Below are positions 1 to 7,559 of a stretch of DNA of 18,477 nucleotides, piece after piece (the first letter of the stretch is position 1; each line of letters starts with the position of its first letter). The notes beneath the pieces were generated by a model. That model saw only the letters and a program-made list of their open reading frames with translations. It was not told where the DNA came from and did not search any database. Source of the DNA: CAZWEZ01 sp964632795 (GTDB taxonomy: Bacteria > Pseudomonadota > Alphaproteobacteria > Rhodospirillales > 2-02-FULL-58-16); NCBI GenBank assembly GCA_964632795.1, contig CAZWEZ010000075.1, positions 1 to 18,477 of the forward strand. The letters run 5' to 3'. Position numbers and translations under genes: made by a program.

Positions 1-1
1 G

Positions 2-151
2 GAGGCGGCGCGGGCGCTGGGCCTGCCGCTGGGCGACCTGGTGGCGCGGCGGGCCCGCGAGACGGCGCTGGCGACCCTCTCCGGGGGCACGGCGGTGGAC
101 GTGGTGGCGTTCGATCCGGCCGGCGGGCTGGTCGGCCGGGCCGGGCCATGA
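2..151 (+). CDS. cbiD: Cobalt-precorrin-5B C1-methyltransferase, C-terminal end (partial)
   Basis: Only the last 49 codons are inside the window; the gene begins upstream. The frame reads EAARALGLPLGDLVARRARE and ends ...VDVVAFDPAGGLVGRAGP before TGA at 149-151. An Arg/Ala-rich helix with 'ARETAL' followed by a 'V.VVAFD..G.LVGRA' tail is the usual end of the CbiD family. CbiD methylates C1 of cobalt-precorrin-5B with S-adenosylmethionine and belongs to the oxygen-independent, early-cobalt route, in which it takes the place of aerobic CobF. Its stop overlaps the start of cobK (ATGA, 148-151), so the two genes are probably translationally coupled. The call rests on a short tail plus context, so it is good but not certain. 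Confidence 0.8.
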   Translation, partial: EAARALGLPLGDLVARRARETALATLSGGTAVDVVAFDPAGGLVGRAGP

Positions 152-903
152 CCGGGCCCAAGCGGCTGCTGATCCTGGGCGGCACCGCCGAGGCCGCCGA
201 ACTGGCCCGGCTGGCCGACGCCGCCTTGACCGGCAGGGCCGAGGTGGTGTCCTCGCTGGCCGGGCGGACGGAGCCGCCGCCGGAGCTTGCGGGCCGGGTC
301 CGCGTCGGCCCCTTCGGCGGCGTCGCCGGGCTGGTCGCCTATCTCGAGGAGGCGGGCATCGACTGGCTGATCGACGCCAGCCATCCCTTCGCCGACACCA
401 TCTCGGCCCACGCCCACGCCGCCGCGCTGGCCGCCGGGGTGCCCCGGCTGATGCTGGTCCGCCCCCCATGGCGGATGCCCCCGGGACTGCACTGGGTGGA
501 GGTCGACGACATGGCGACCGCCGCCGAGGTGCTACCGAGGTTCTCCAGGCGCGCCCTGCTGAGCGTCGGGGCGGGGGGCGTCGGCGCCTTCTCGAAGGTC
601 GAGGGGGTGTGGTTGCTGGTCCGCCTGATGGCGCCGCCCGAGGACTCCCTGACGCTGGCCGACTACGAGGTGGTCGTCGGACGGCCGCCGTTCGCGGTCG
701 AGGACGAACGGGCGCTGTTCGCCGAACACCGCATCGATACCATCGTCAGCCGCCACAGCGGGGGCGCCTCGGGCGAAGCCAAGATCATCGCCGCCCGCGA
801 GGCCGGGGTCCGGGTGCTGCTGATCGCCCGCCCGCCCCCGGAACCGGGAGAGGCGGTGGCAACCGCCGAGCAAGCCCTGGCCTGGGTCGAGGGGCAGGCG
901 TAG
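148..903 (+). CDS. cobK: Precorrin-6A reductase (CobK/CbiJ family)
   Basis: This 251-residue protein reduces (cobalt-)precorrin-6A to precorrin-6B with NAD(P)H in the cytoplasm. The N-terminus LLILGGTAEAAELARLA (about residues 7-23) is the family's nucleotide-binding signature. IDASHPFADTISAHA (about 75-89) is the conserved central substrate motif, and IDTIVSRHSGG (about 197-207) lies near the end. The length is normal for the family. The ATG at 148 sits inside the cbiD stop (ATGA), which decides the start. Because the partner is CbiD, the natural substrate is probably the cobalt-containing form (CbiJ activity); this is inferred from context, as CobK and CbiJ are homologous. It is the last gene of its + strand operon and is followed by hairpins. 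Confidence 0.95.
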   Translation: MTGPKRLLILGGTAEAAELARLADAALTGRAEVVSSLAGRTEPPPELAGRVRVGPFGGVAGLVAYLEEAGIDWLIDASHPFADTISAHAHAAALAAGVPRLMLVRPPWRMPPGLHWVEVDDMATAAEVLPRFSRRALLSVGAGGVGAFSKVEGVWLLVRLMAPPEDSLTLADYEVVVGRPPFAVEDERALFAEHRIDTIVSRHSGGASGEAKIIAAREAGVRVLLIARPPPEPGEAVATAEQALAWVEGQA

Positions 904-923
904 TCCCCGGCTAGAGCATTTCA

Positions 924-951
924 GGATTGATCGCGCTCACGCGATCAATCC
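924..951. terminator. 12-bp perfect stem-loop, possible terminator or repeat unit
   Basis: The arms GGATTGATCGCG and CGCGATCAATCC enclose a 4-base loop CTCA. The hairpin begins 20 bases after the cobK stop. It lacks a downstream U-tract, so intrinsic termination is possible but not shown; the symmetric form would work on either strand. Confidence 0.45.
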
Positions 952-992
952 GCGTTCAAACGCCACGCAGGCTTACGCCCGCTAGCGCGGCG

Positions 993-1014
993 GATTGCGG
1001 CTTTCGCCGCAATC
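993..1014. terminator. 9-bp perfect stem-loop downstream of cobM
   Basis: The arms GATTGCGGC and GCCGCAATC enclose a TTTC loop. On the - strand this hairpin begins 33 bases after the cobM stop, in the expected place for the end of the cbiX-cobM operon. It has no T-run. It could equally be part of a genome-wide repeat together with the neighbouring 924-951 stem. Confidence 0.4.
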
Positions 1015-1047
1015 AGGGTGTATCGAGATATTGGAGACTGATACGTC

Positions 1048-1806
1048 CTATTCCTTGGGCCGCAGGGCGTGGTGGAAGTCGGCGTCGTAGAGCTTGGAAT
1101 CGGCGAACGCCGCCGCGCCCAGCACCCGGCCGACCAGGATCAGGGCGGTGCGGGTGATGCCCGAGGCCTTCACCTTGGCGCGGATGTCGCCCAAGGTGCC
1201 GCGGATGAACGTCTCATCGGGCCAGCTCACCCGGTAGGCGACCACCACCGGGCAGTCGGCGCCGTACAGCGGGGTCAGGTCGCTGACCACGGCGGCCAGG
1301 TTGTTGACCGACAGGTGGATGGCCAGCGTGGCGCCGGTGCGGGCGATGGTCGCCAGGTCCTCGCCTTCGGGCATCGCCGAGGTCCGCGCCGAGGTCCGGG
1401 TGAGGACGATGGTCTGGCTGATCCCGGGCAGGGTCAGCTCGGCGTTCAGCCCGGCCGCCGCCGCGCAGTAGGCCGGCACCCCCGGGGTCACGTCGTAGGC
1501 GATCCCCAGGTCGTCCAGGCGCCGCATCTGTTCGCCCGTCGCCCCGTACAGCGACGGGTCCCCGGAATGGACCCGGGCGACATCCTGACCGGCCGCCTCG
1601 GCGGCCTCCATCTCGGCGACGATTCCATCGAGGTCCATCGGCGCGGTGTCCAGCACCCGGGCTCCGGGCGGCGCCTCGGCGACCACCGCCTGGGGGACCA
1701 GCGAGCCGGCATAGAGCACCACCGGACAGCGGCGGATCAGCTCCAGGCCGCGCACGGTGATGAGATCGGGCGCCCCGGGACCGGCGCCGATGAAGTGGAC
1801 GGTCAT
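1048..1806 (-). CDS. cobM: Precorrin-4 C11-methyltransferase
   Basis: This 252-residue cytoplasmic enzyme uses S-adenosylmethionine to methylate C11 of (cobalt-)precorrin-4 (CobM/CbiF). The start MTVHFIGAGPGAPDLITVRG has the glycine-rich SAM-binding loop (GAGPG, residues 7-11) of the tetrapyrrole methylase family. It is followed by VVLYAGSLVP (about 29-38) and by HSGDPSLYGA (about 80-89), the second family signature. YDVTPGVPAYCAAAAGLNAELTLPG is the typical CobM/CbiF mid-region. The length matches the family. It is the last gene of the - strand operon and starts 15 bases after the CigR-like gene, with only a weak AGG in front of its ATG. Confidence 0.96.
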   Translation of the reverse strand: MTVHFIGAGPGAPDLITVRGLELIRRCPVVLYAGSLVPQAVVAEAPPGARVLDTAPMDLDGIVAEMEAAEAAGQDVARVHSGDPSLYGATGEQMRRLDDLGIAYDVTPGVPAYCAAAAGLNAELTLPGISQTIVLTRTSARTSAMPEGEDLATIARTGATLAIHLSVNNLAAVVSDLTPLYGADCPVVVAYRVSWPDETFIRGTLGDIRAKVKASGITRTALILVGRVLGAAAFADSKLYDADFHHALRPKE

Positions 1807-1821
1807 GGCGTGGCCTGTCGG

Positions 1822-2271
1822 TTATTTGACCACATCGGCAAGGATGTCGAGGATGACCCCGGTCGCCCGTTCGATCAGCACCACGTCGTTGTCGACGATC
1901 ACCCGTTCCTGGCCGGTTGGCGGCGGCGGCAGCCTGGCCGCCAGGTCGGCGGGCAGGTCGCGCTTGGCCAGCCCCGGAGGCAGGGTGCCCTTGCGCTGGA
2001 GCTGCTTGGCCAGACCGGGGGGAAGCTCGTCCTTCTTGGCCAGGCCCGGGGGCAGGTCCTTGCTCTTGCCCTTCTTGGACTTCTTGTCCTTCTTTTTCTT
2101 CTTGCCCTGGTCCTCGTCGTCGTCGCTCTTGGCGGCCTTGTTGGCGAAGAATTCCTCGATGAGTCGCTTCTCGGCCTCCTTGAAGACCACCTCGGCGATG
2201 GTGTCGGTGGTCTGGGCGGCGGCGGACCCGGCGAACGCCAGCACCGAAACCGCGATAAGAAGGAATCTCAT
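1822..2271 (-). CDS. Secreted CigR/RcnB-like small protein with LPPGLAK repeats
   Basis: This 149-residue protein begins with a clear signal peptide (MRFLLIAVSVLAFAGSAAA, cut before Q20) and has no membrane segment after it, so it is probably periplasmic. An acidic patch (about 49-54, DDDED) is followed by a lysine-rich stretch (about 57-72). Then come three LPPGLAK repeats (about 73-79, 83-89, 97-103), a degenerate fourth (LPADLAARLPPPP), and a C-terminal strand-rich motif ERVIVDNDVVLIERATGVILDIL. That order is typical of the CigR/RcnB-type periplasmic family, whose biochemical role is poorly defined; RcnB is linked to nickel/cobalt homeostasis. The ATG overlaps the stop of the cbiG-cobJ gene (ATGA, 2268-2271), with GGGAGCAGGA just upstream, so it is truly part of the B12 operon. 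No enzymatic role in B12 synthesis is evident. Confidence 0.8.
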   Translation of the reverse strand: MRFLLIAVSVLAFAGSAAAQTTDTIAEVVFKEAEKRLIEEFFANKAAKSDDDEDQGKKKKKDKKSKKGKSKDLPPGLAKKDELPPGLAKQLQRKGTLPPGLAKRDLPADLAARLPPPPTGQERVIVDNDVVLIERATGVILDILADVVK

Positions 2272-4091
2272 GAGTCCTGCTCCCGATCCTTGGAACGGCC
2301 CTTCATCTTAGCCGCGTAACCGCGAGGGGTATAGACCCAGCGCCCGGCGCCGCGTTGGATGACGCGGGTCTGGCGGTTGCCGACGATCACCGTGGTCAGC
2401 ATGTCGGCGTGATCGGCGCTCAGCTCGCCAAGGGTGATCACCTCCACGCTCTCGCCGTCGCGGCCCAGGTTGCGGGCCACCACCACCGGCGTTGCGGCGT
2501 CCCGGCCGCCGAGCAGGATGTCGCGGGCGATGGCGATCTGGTGCTTGCGGCGCTTGGACACCGGGTTGTAGAGGGCGACGATGAAGTCGCCCGCGGCGGC
2601 CGCCTTCAGCCGCTCCTCGATGGTCCGCCACGGGGTCAGCAGGTCCGACAGCGACACCGCGCAGAAGTCGTGGCCGAGCGGCGCGCCGACCCTGGCGGCG
2701 GCGGCCTGGAAGGCCGACACCCCGGGGACCACCGAGATCGCCAGCCGGTTCCAGTCGCCCCGGTCCTCGCGCTCCAGCAGCTCGAAGACCAGCGCCGCCA
2801 GGGCGTAGATGCCGGCGTCGCCCGAACAGACCAGGGCCACCGACCGGCCCTCGGCGGCCAGCTCCAGGGCCATGACGACCCGCTCCTCTTCGCGGGTCAT
2901 CGGCGTCTGGTGGCGCCCCTTGCCCTCGATCAAGTCGGAGACCAGGTCCAAATAAAGGCGGTAGCCGACGACGTCGGTGGCCTCCCTCAGGGCGGCGGTC
3001 GCCTCCGGCGTCCGCCACGCCGCGACTCCCGGCCCGACGCCGACGATGGCCAGCCGGCCACGGGGGCGGCCGATGGTTGCGGGATCGATATTTCCCCGGG
3101 CCCGGGCGACGGCGCAGGTCGCCCTTCCGCCGGCGGTCTTTTCGACCACCAGTTCGCCGCCGGGTCCGGCGGCGGCCAGCGCCGCCCCCTCGGCGACGCC
3201 GTGGCAGCCGACGGCGTCGAAAACCACCTCGGACGGGTTGGCCAGGCGGGGCGTCTCGGCCTCCAGCTCGGCAACGGTGAAGAAGCGGGCCGGCACCCCC
3301 AATCCCTCGGCCACGGCGTGGACCGCCGCCTCGTCCGCCTTGAGCTCCAGCGACGCCACGCAGGCCACCGCGCCGGCGGCCAGGCCGGCGGCGTCCAGCG
3401 TCCGTTCGACCAGCCCGCTCAGTTGGCCGGCCTCGCAGCCCCGCTCGCAGCCGACGCCCAGCGCCAGCACCGGCGGGTGGAGGACCAGGTCGTCCCCGGG
3501 ATTCGGGAGCGCCCGCTCGGTGACCCGCACCACCAGCTCGACGGTCTCGGCGAAGGGCGCCCCGGAGCCGCTCAGCCAGCCGGCGTCCCCGGCCTCGACC
3601 ACCAGCGCCACCGGCTCCGCGGCCAGCAGGGCGGCCATCACATTCTTGGCGGCGTCCCGGTTGGCGACCCGCCAGCCCGGCGGCGGGTCGTCGAGCGCCA
3701 GCCCGAAGCGGACGTCGCCACCGGTGGTCACCGCGGCGGTGCCCCCGGTGGCTTTGGCGATGGTCCGGGCCAGCCGGTTGGCGCCCCGGTGGCCGCCGAG
3801 CAGCGGCACCGCCACGCCGCCGTCCTCGGCCACCGCCACCACCGGCGGCTCCGATCCCTTGTCGGCGATCGCCGGGGCCAGCGCCCTGATGACGATGCCG
3901 GCGGCGCACACGGCGACGATCGGCCTCCCTTGGGCGAACAGCTCCCTGAGGTGGGCGGCGGTGTCGGCGAAGGCATGGTCGGCGCCCTCGACGCGGCCGG
4001 CCAGCCCGTGGATCTCGCACCCCTCGAGGTGCGGTCGAAGGCGGCGGGCCAGCTCCATGCCGCCCGGTCCCAGGACCACGATGACGGTCAT
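2268..4091 (-). CDS. cobJ: CbiG-CobJ fusion: cobalt-precorrin-5A hydrolase / precorrin-3B C17-methyltransferase
   Basis: This is a 607-residue two-domain protein. Residues 1 to about 340 are CbiG: VVAVCAAGIVIRALAPAI near 59-75, VAVAEDGGVAVPLLGGHRGAN near 85-104, and a C-terminal domain with LGVGCERGC (about 211-219). This half opens the delta-lactone of cobalt-precorrin-5A and releases the C20 unit as acetaldehyde. Residues from about 345 are CobJ/CbiH: RLAIVGVGPG (346-355), VCSGDAGIYALA (421-432) and ISVVPGVSAFQAAAARVGAPLGHDFC (452-477), which are SAM-dependent C17 methylation and ring-contraction motifs. The junction is in frame with no stop. The ATG overlaps the cobI stop (4088-4091). A CbiG half implies the early-cobalt route, and such fusions are known in other bacteria. 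Confidence 0.95.
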   Translation of the reverse strand: MTVIVVLGPGGMELARRLRPHLEGCEIHGLAGRVEGADHAFADTAAHLRELFAQGRPIVAVCAAGIVIRALAPAIADKGSEPPVVAVAEDGGVAVPLLGGHRGANRLARTIAKATGGTAAVTTGGDVRFGLALDDPPPGWRVANRDAAKNVMAALLAAEPVALVVEAGDAGWLSGSGAPFAETVELVVRVTERALPNPGDDLVLHPPVLALGVGCERGCEAGQLSGLVERTLDAAGLAAGAVACVASLELKADEAAVHAVAEGLGVPARFFTVAELEAETPRLANPSEVVFDAVGCHGVAEGAALAAAGPGGELVVEKTAGGRATCAVARARGNIDPATIGRPRGRLAIVGVGPGVAAWRTPEATAALREATDVVGYRLYLDLVSDLIEGKGRHQTPMTREEERVVMALELAAEGRSVALVCSGDAGIYALAALVFELLEREDRGDWNRLAISVVPGVSAFQAAAARVGAPLGHDFCAVSLSDLLTPWRTIEERLKAAAAGDFIVALYNPVSKRRKHQIAIARDILLGGRDAATPVVVARNLGRDGESVEVITLGELSADHADMLTTVIVGNRQTRVIQRGAGRWVYTPRGYAAKMKGRSKDREQDS

Positions 4092-4795
4092 CGGTTGTCA
4101 CCCCGCGGCCGGCGGACCAGGATCAGGGAGAAATAGGGGGCCTTGCCGGCGATCTCGTCCAGCCCCAGGATTCGCTCGCCGTCCATGGTCGCCCGCTCGA
4201 CGTAGCGGGCGCCGGCCTCCAAGCCCAGCCTGGCCAACACCCGGCGCACCTTGTCCAGGTGGCGGCCGACCTTGAAGATGGCGGCGGTGTCGGCGGCGGC
4301 GAGCCGGGATTCCAGCTCCTCCTCGGCCAGGGTCGCGGGCAGTGCGACGAGGATTTCGTTGCGCGAAACCAACGGCATCCCGGCGGCGGCCGAGGCCGCC
4401 CCCAGCGACGAGACCCCGGGCACCACCCGCACCGTATGCTCTCCGGCCAGGCGTTCGAACAGGTACATGAACGAGCCGTAGAAGAACGGATCGCCCTCGC
4501 ACAACACCGCGACGTCGCGTTTGGCTTCCAGGTGAACGGCGATTTCGCCGGCGTAACGGTCGTAGGTGGCATGGGCCGGGGATTGGTCGGGGACCATGGC
4601 GGCGACCATGGCGATCTCGGTCTGGCCGCCGGGCAGGTGGGCGGCGGCGATGGCGCGGGCCAGGCTGTCGCCTCCCGCCGGGACCAGGTAGGCGATCACC
4701 GGCACCTGGCGGAGGATGCGCAGCGCCTTGAGGGTCATCAACTCGGGATCGCCCGGCCCCACGCCGAGGCCGTAGAGGGTGGCGGGGCCGCTCAT
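4088..4795 (-). CDS. cobI: Precorrin-2 C20-methyltransferase
   Basis: This 235-residue enzyme methylates C20 of (cobalt-)precorrin-2 with S-adenosylmethionine (CobI/CbiL). The start region TLYGLGVGPGDPELMTLKA holds the family's GVGPGDP SAM loop; LCEGDPFFYGSFMYLFERL and VRVVPGVSSLGAASAAAGMPL are the second and third conserved blocks. The reading frame stays open far upstream (to 5521), but that extension is low-complexity Arg/Pro/Gly antisense-type sequence inside cobL. The ATG at 4795 overlaps the cobL stop (ATGA, 4792-4795) and gives the normal family length, so I chose it. Its own stop overlaps the cbiG-cobJ start in the same way. Confidence 0.95.
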   Translation of the reverse strand: MSGPATLYGLGVGPGDPELMTLKALRILRQVPVIAYLVPAGGDSLARAIAAAHLPGGQTEIAMVAAMVPDQSPAHATYDRYAGEIAVHLEAKRDVAVLCEGDPFFYGSFMYLFERLAGEHTVRVVPGVSSLGAASAAAGMPLVSRNEILVALPATLAEEELESRLAAADTAAIFKVGRHLDKVRRVLARLGLEAGARYVERATMDGERILGLDEIAGKAPYFSLILVRRPRGDNR

Positions 4796-6000
4796 TCCTT
4801 GACCACCGCGTACTGGGTCACCGTCATCAGCGGCTTGAAGCCTTCGAGGGCGCCCAGCGGGGCCAGGCGCGATATGGCGAGGCGGGTCATGTCGCCACCG
4901 TATCGGTGATGAAAGTCGAACAGCCGCCGTTCGGCCTCGACGGTCACCGCGTTGGCGACCAGGCGGCCGCCGGCGGGCAACGCATTCCAACACGCCTCCA
5001 GCATTCCGTCCCGTGATATCCCGCCGCCGGCGAAGATGGCGTCGGGCGGCGGGGCCAGGGTTGCGAGGATGCCGGGAACCTCGCCCTCGACCACCTCCAG
5101 GCGGGGCACCCCGAGGCGCAGCGCGTTGCGGGCGATGACCGCGCACCGTTGGGCCCGGCACTCGACGGCGACGGCGAGCGCCGAGCGTTCGGCGCGCATC
5201 CACTCGATGGCCACCGCCCCGCTGCCCGCCCCCAGGTCCCACAGCACCTGGCCGGGCAGCGGCATAAGACGGGCCAGGGTGGCGGCTCGGACCTCGCGCT
5301 TGGTGATCTGGCCGTCGTGCTCGAAGGCGTCGTCGGGCAGTCCCGGGCCGCGCGACAGGATGCGAACGCCGGGGCCGGGGCGGCATTCCACGGCCAGCAC
5401 GTTGAGGTCGGCGGCCCGGGGATGGGGCCAGGCTTGAGCGACGCCGTCCAGGCGGCGCTCGTCGTCCCCCCCCAGGTGTTCGAGCACGGTCATCGGACTC
5501 GGCCCGTAGCCGTGTTCGCACAACAGCCGGGCGACCCGGACCGGGGTCTCGCCGTCGCGGCTCAGCATCAACAGGCGGAGCCCCGGCGCCAGATAGCCGA
5601 CGATGGTCTCCAGGGGGCGGCCGTGGACGGTCAGGGTCTCGACGTCGGGCCGCGACCAGCCCAGCCGGGCGCAGGCCAGCGACAGCGACCCGGGGACCGG
5701 GACCACGGTCATCGCCTCGACGCCGAAGCGCCTCGCCAGGGTCTTGGCGACGCCGTAGTCGAAGGGGTCGCCCGAGGCCAGCACGGTGATCCGCCGTCCC
5801 TTGCGTTCGGCGAGGCGGTCCAGGGCCTCATCGAAGCCCTCGCCCCAGTCGATCCGCTCGGCGTCGGAGCCGGCGACCTTGGCCAAGTGGCGGGCGCCCC
5901 CGACCAGGACCTCGGCGGTCTCGACCAGGACCCGGGCGGCCGGGCTCAAACCGTCCACGCCGTCCTCGCCGAAACCGACCACGTCGATCCACGGTTTCAT
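4792..6000 (-). CDS. cobL: Precorrin-6Y C5,15-methyltransferase (decarboxylating), CbiE-CbiT fusion
   Basis: This 402-residue fusion enzyme methylates C5 and C15 and decarboxylates the C12 acetate side chain. Residues 1 to about 210 are the CbiE-type methylase, with VVGFGEDG (7-14), VLASGDPFDYG (73-83) and VPVPGSLSLACARLGW (100-115). From about 217 the CbiT domain follows: LPDDAFEHDGQITKREVRA (221-239), then a classical SAM-binding motif LWDLGAGSGAVAIEW (253-267), and DAIFAGGG (320-327). The frame remains open upstream into cobH, but the ATG at 6000 overlaps the cobH stop (5997-6000) and begins at the family N-terminus. The length is typical of CobL, and a fused CbiE-CbiT is the normal alphaproteobacterial form. 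Confidence 0.96.
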   Translation of the reverse strand: MKPWIDVVGFGEDGVDGLSPAARVLVETAEVLVGGARHLAKVAGSDAERIDWGEGFDEALDRLAERKGRRITVLASGDPFDYGVAKTLARRFGVEAMTVVPVPGSLSLACARLGWSRPDVETLTVHGRPLETIVGYLAPGLRLLMLSRDGETPVRVARLLCEHGYGPSPMTVLEHLGGDDERRLDGVAQAWPHPRAADLNVLAVECRPGPGVRILSRGPGLPDDAFEHDGQITKREVRAATLARLMPLPGQVLWDLGAGSGAVAIEWMRAERSALAVAVECRAQRCAVIARNALRLGVPRLEVVEGEVPGILATLAPPPDAIFAGGGISRDGMLEACWNALPAGGRLVANAVTVEAERRLFDFHHRYGGDMTRLAISRLAPLGALEGFKPLMTVTQYAVVKE

Positions 6001-6626
6001 TCGCCGTCTCCCGACAGGGCGTTGACGGCCGCCGCCGCCAGGGCGCTGCCGCCGCGCCGCCCGAGGACGGTGATGTAGGGGACGCCGGCCGCGTGTTCGA
6101 CCAACGCCTGCTTGGATTCCGCCGCGCCCACGAAGCCCACCGGCAGGCCGGCGATCAGGGCCGGCGGCGCGGCCCCCTCGGCGAGCAGCTCGAGGAGCCG
6201 GAACAGCGCCGTCGGGGCGTTGCCGATGGCCACCACCGCACCCTCCAGAAGCTCGCCCCACAGCTCGACGGCGGCCGCCGAGCGGGTGGTGCCCCGCTGG
6301 CGGGCGATGTCGGCGGTCCGGGGATCGTCGAGGGTTCGGATCACCGGGTTGGCGGCGGGCAGGCGGTGGCGGATGATGCCGGCGTCGACCATGGCGACGT
6401 CGACCAGCACCGGGGCCCCGGCCTCCAGCGCCCGGCGGCCGGCGGCCACCGCCCCCGGACTGGCCCTGAGGTCGGCGACGATGTCGGGCGAACCGCTGGC
6501 GTGGATCATCCGCACCGCCACCCCTTCCAGGTCCCCGGGCAGTCCGCCGAGGTCGGCCTCGGCGCGGATGGCGGCGAACGAGCGGCGGTAGATCTCCCGG
6601 GGATCGCGGATGTAGTCGAAGGCCAT
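5997..6626 (-). CDS. cobH: Precorrin-8X methylmutase
   Basis: This 209-residue cytoplasmic enzyme moves the C11 methyl group to C12, converting (cobalt-)precorrin-8X to (hydrogeno/cobalt) cobyrinate. The N-terminal DYIRDPREIYRRSFAAIRAE is the family opening. VAVRMIHASGSPDI contains the conserved catalytic histidine (His42). VLVDVAMVDAGI and VAIGNAPTALFRLLELL are further CobH/CbiC blocks, and GLPVGFVGAAESKQAL is the C-terminal signature. The length is normal. It starts 15 bases after the cbiX stop with GGGAG upstream, and its stop overlaps the cobL start. Confidence 0.97.
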   Translation of the reverse strand: MAFDYIRDPREIYRRSFAAIRAEADLGGLPGDLEGVAVRMIHASGSPDIVADLRASPGAVAAGRRALEAGAPVLVDVAMVDAGIIRHRLPAANPVIRTLDDPRTADIARQRGTTRSAAAVELWGELLEGAVVAIGNAPTALFRLLELLAEGAAPPALIAGLPVGFVGAAESKQALVEHAAGVPYITVLGRRGGSALAAAAVNALSGDGE

Positions 6627-6641
6627 CGTCGGGGCTCCCGG

Positions 6642-7559
6642 CTACGAGTCGTCGTGGGGGTGATGGTGATGGTGGGCGGCGTCGGTGCCGATGCCGCGCA
6701 CGTGGTGGTGGTGGCCGGCCTGGGGGGCGCCGAGGTCGTCCTCATGGCCGATGATCCGTTCGCGGTACTTGCACAGCTGGCAGTTCATGGCGTTGTCGCC
6801 GTTCAGCGCCTCGCCGACCCGCTCGACGAAACAATCGATGACCAGTTCATGGTCGTTGAGATAGCCGGCCTTGAGGATCTCGACCTCCGGGTTGGCGGCC
6901 GCCGCCTCGTCGGCCCAGGCGTAGATCCGCTTGACCAGGACGCCGGTGAACAGGAAGTAGGGGAAGACCACGATCCGCCGGTAGCCCAGCTTGACCGCCT
7001 GGACCAGGGTGGCGTCGACCAGCGGCTCGGCGACCCCGCTGTAGGCGGTCTCGGCCCAGCCGAAGCCCATCCCCTCCCACAGCATCCTGGTCACCTTGGA
7101 GACGTTGGAATTGGCGTCCGAATCGTTGGTCCCCCGGCCGACCACCAGGAGCAGGCTCTCGGCGCGTTCGATCGGGTTCGGGGAGGCGGCCTCGGCCGCC
7201 TCGATGCGCTCGGCCGCGGCCCTCAGCAGCCGCGCCTCGACGCCCAGCTCGCGGGCGAAGACGACCTCCAGATCGGGGTTGTCGGCGGCAAACGCGTTGA
7301 CCTCCGAAGGCAGGTCGTTCTTGACGTGGCCGGCGGCGAACAGCATCCCGGGGATGCACACGATGCGCTTGGCGCCGCGCCCCTTGAGCGCCTCCAGCCC
7401 GTCGCGGATCATCGGCCGGGCGAACTCCAGGAAGCCGCTGTCGACGTCGTAGTCGGGCAACCGCTCGAGCAGGTGTGCGGACAGGGTGTTGAATTCGTCG
7501 ATGGCCTCGACGTCGCGGCTGCCGTGGCCGCAGATCATCACGGTGGTGTGGTCGTTCAT
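6642..7559 (-). CDS. cbiX: Sirohydrochlorin cobaltochelatase, long form with CxxC and His-rich tail
   Basis: The protein is 305 residues from the ATG at 7559. CbiX inserts Co2+ into sirohydrochlorin, the first committed step of early-cobalt corrin synthesis. Two tandem CbiX/SirB domains are visible. The first has the catalytic motifs MICGHGSRD (His12) and GMLFAAGHVKND (His78). The second runs from LLLVVGRGTNDSDAN (137-150) to IVVFPYFLFTGVLVKRI. The C-terminus carries MNCQLC (258-263) and then His runs (283-286, 296-300), matching the long CbiX form known to bind a 4Fe-4S cluster and metal. A TTG at 7640 in the same frame would add 27 residues; I prefer the ATG because the family motif starts right after it and a short upstream ORF ends on it (ATGA). 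It is probably the first gene of the cobH-cobM operon. Confidence 0.93.
   Translation of the reverse strand: MNDHTTVMICGHGSRDVEAIDEFNTLSAHLLERLPDYDVDSGFLEFARPMIRDGLEALKGRGAKRIVCIPGMLFAAGHVKNDLPSEVNAFAADNPDLEVVFARELGVEARLLRAAAERIEAAEAASPNPIERAESLLLVVGRGTNDSDANSNVSKVTRMLWEGMGFGWAETAYSGVAEPLVDATLVQAVKLGYRRIVVFPYFLFTGVLVKRIYAWADEAAAANPEVEILKAGYLNDHELVIDCFVERVGEALNGDNAMNCQLCKYRERIIGHEDDLGAPQAGHHHHVRGIGTDAAHHHHHPHDDS

Larger units (their letters stand above)
904..1047. repeat. Convergent intergenic region with two perfect hairpins
   Basis: This 144-base gap lies between the 3' ends of cobK (+) and cobM (-). It holds a perfect 12-bp stem (924-935 with 940-951, loop CTCA) and a perfect 9-bp stem (993-1001 with 1006-1014, loop TTTC). 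Both stems start from a GGATTG/GATTG core, so they look like related units of one composite element. Neither is followed by a clear T-run in either direction. They may act as a bidirectional transcription barrier or be a dispersed intergenic repeat of this genome. There is no credible gene here. Confidence 0.6.

Noticed and set aside
2355..4136. Long + strand frame opposite cbiG-cobJ
   Set aside because: Same antisense GC effect; low-complexity composition and no recognisable domain.
4796..5521. N-terminal extension of the cobI frame
   Set aside because: The extension lies inside cobL in another frame and is Arg/Pro/Gly low complexity; the ATG at 4795 with ATGA overlap gives the family length.
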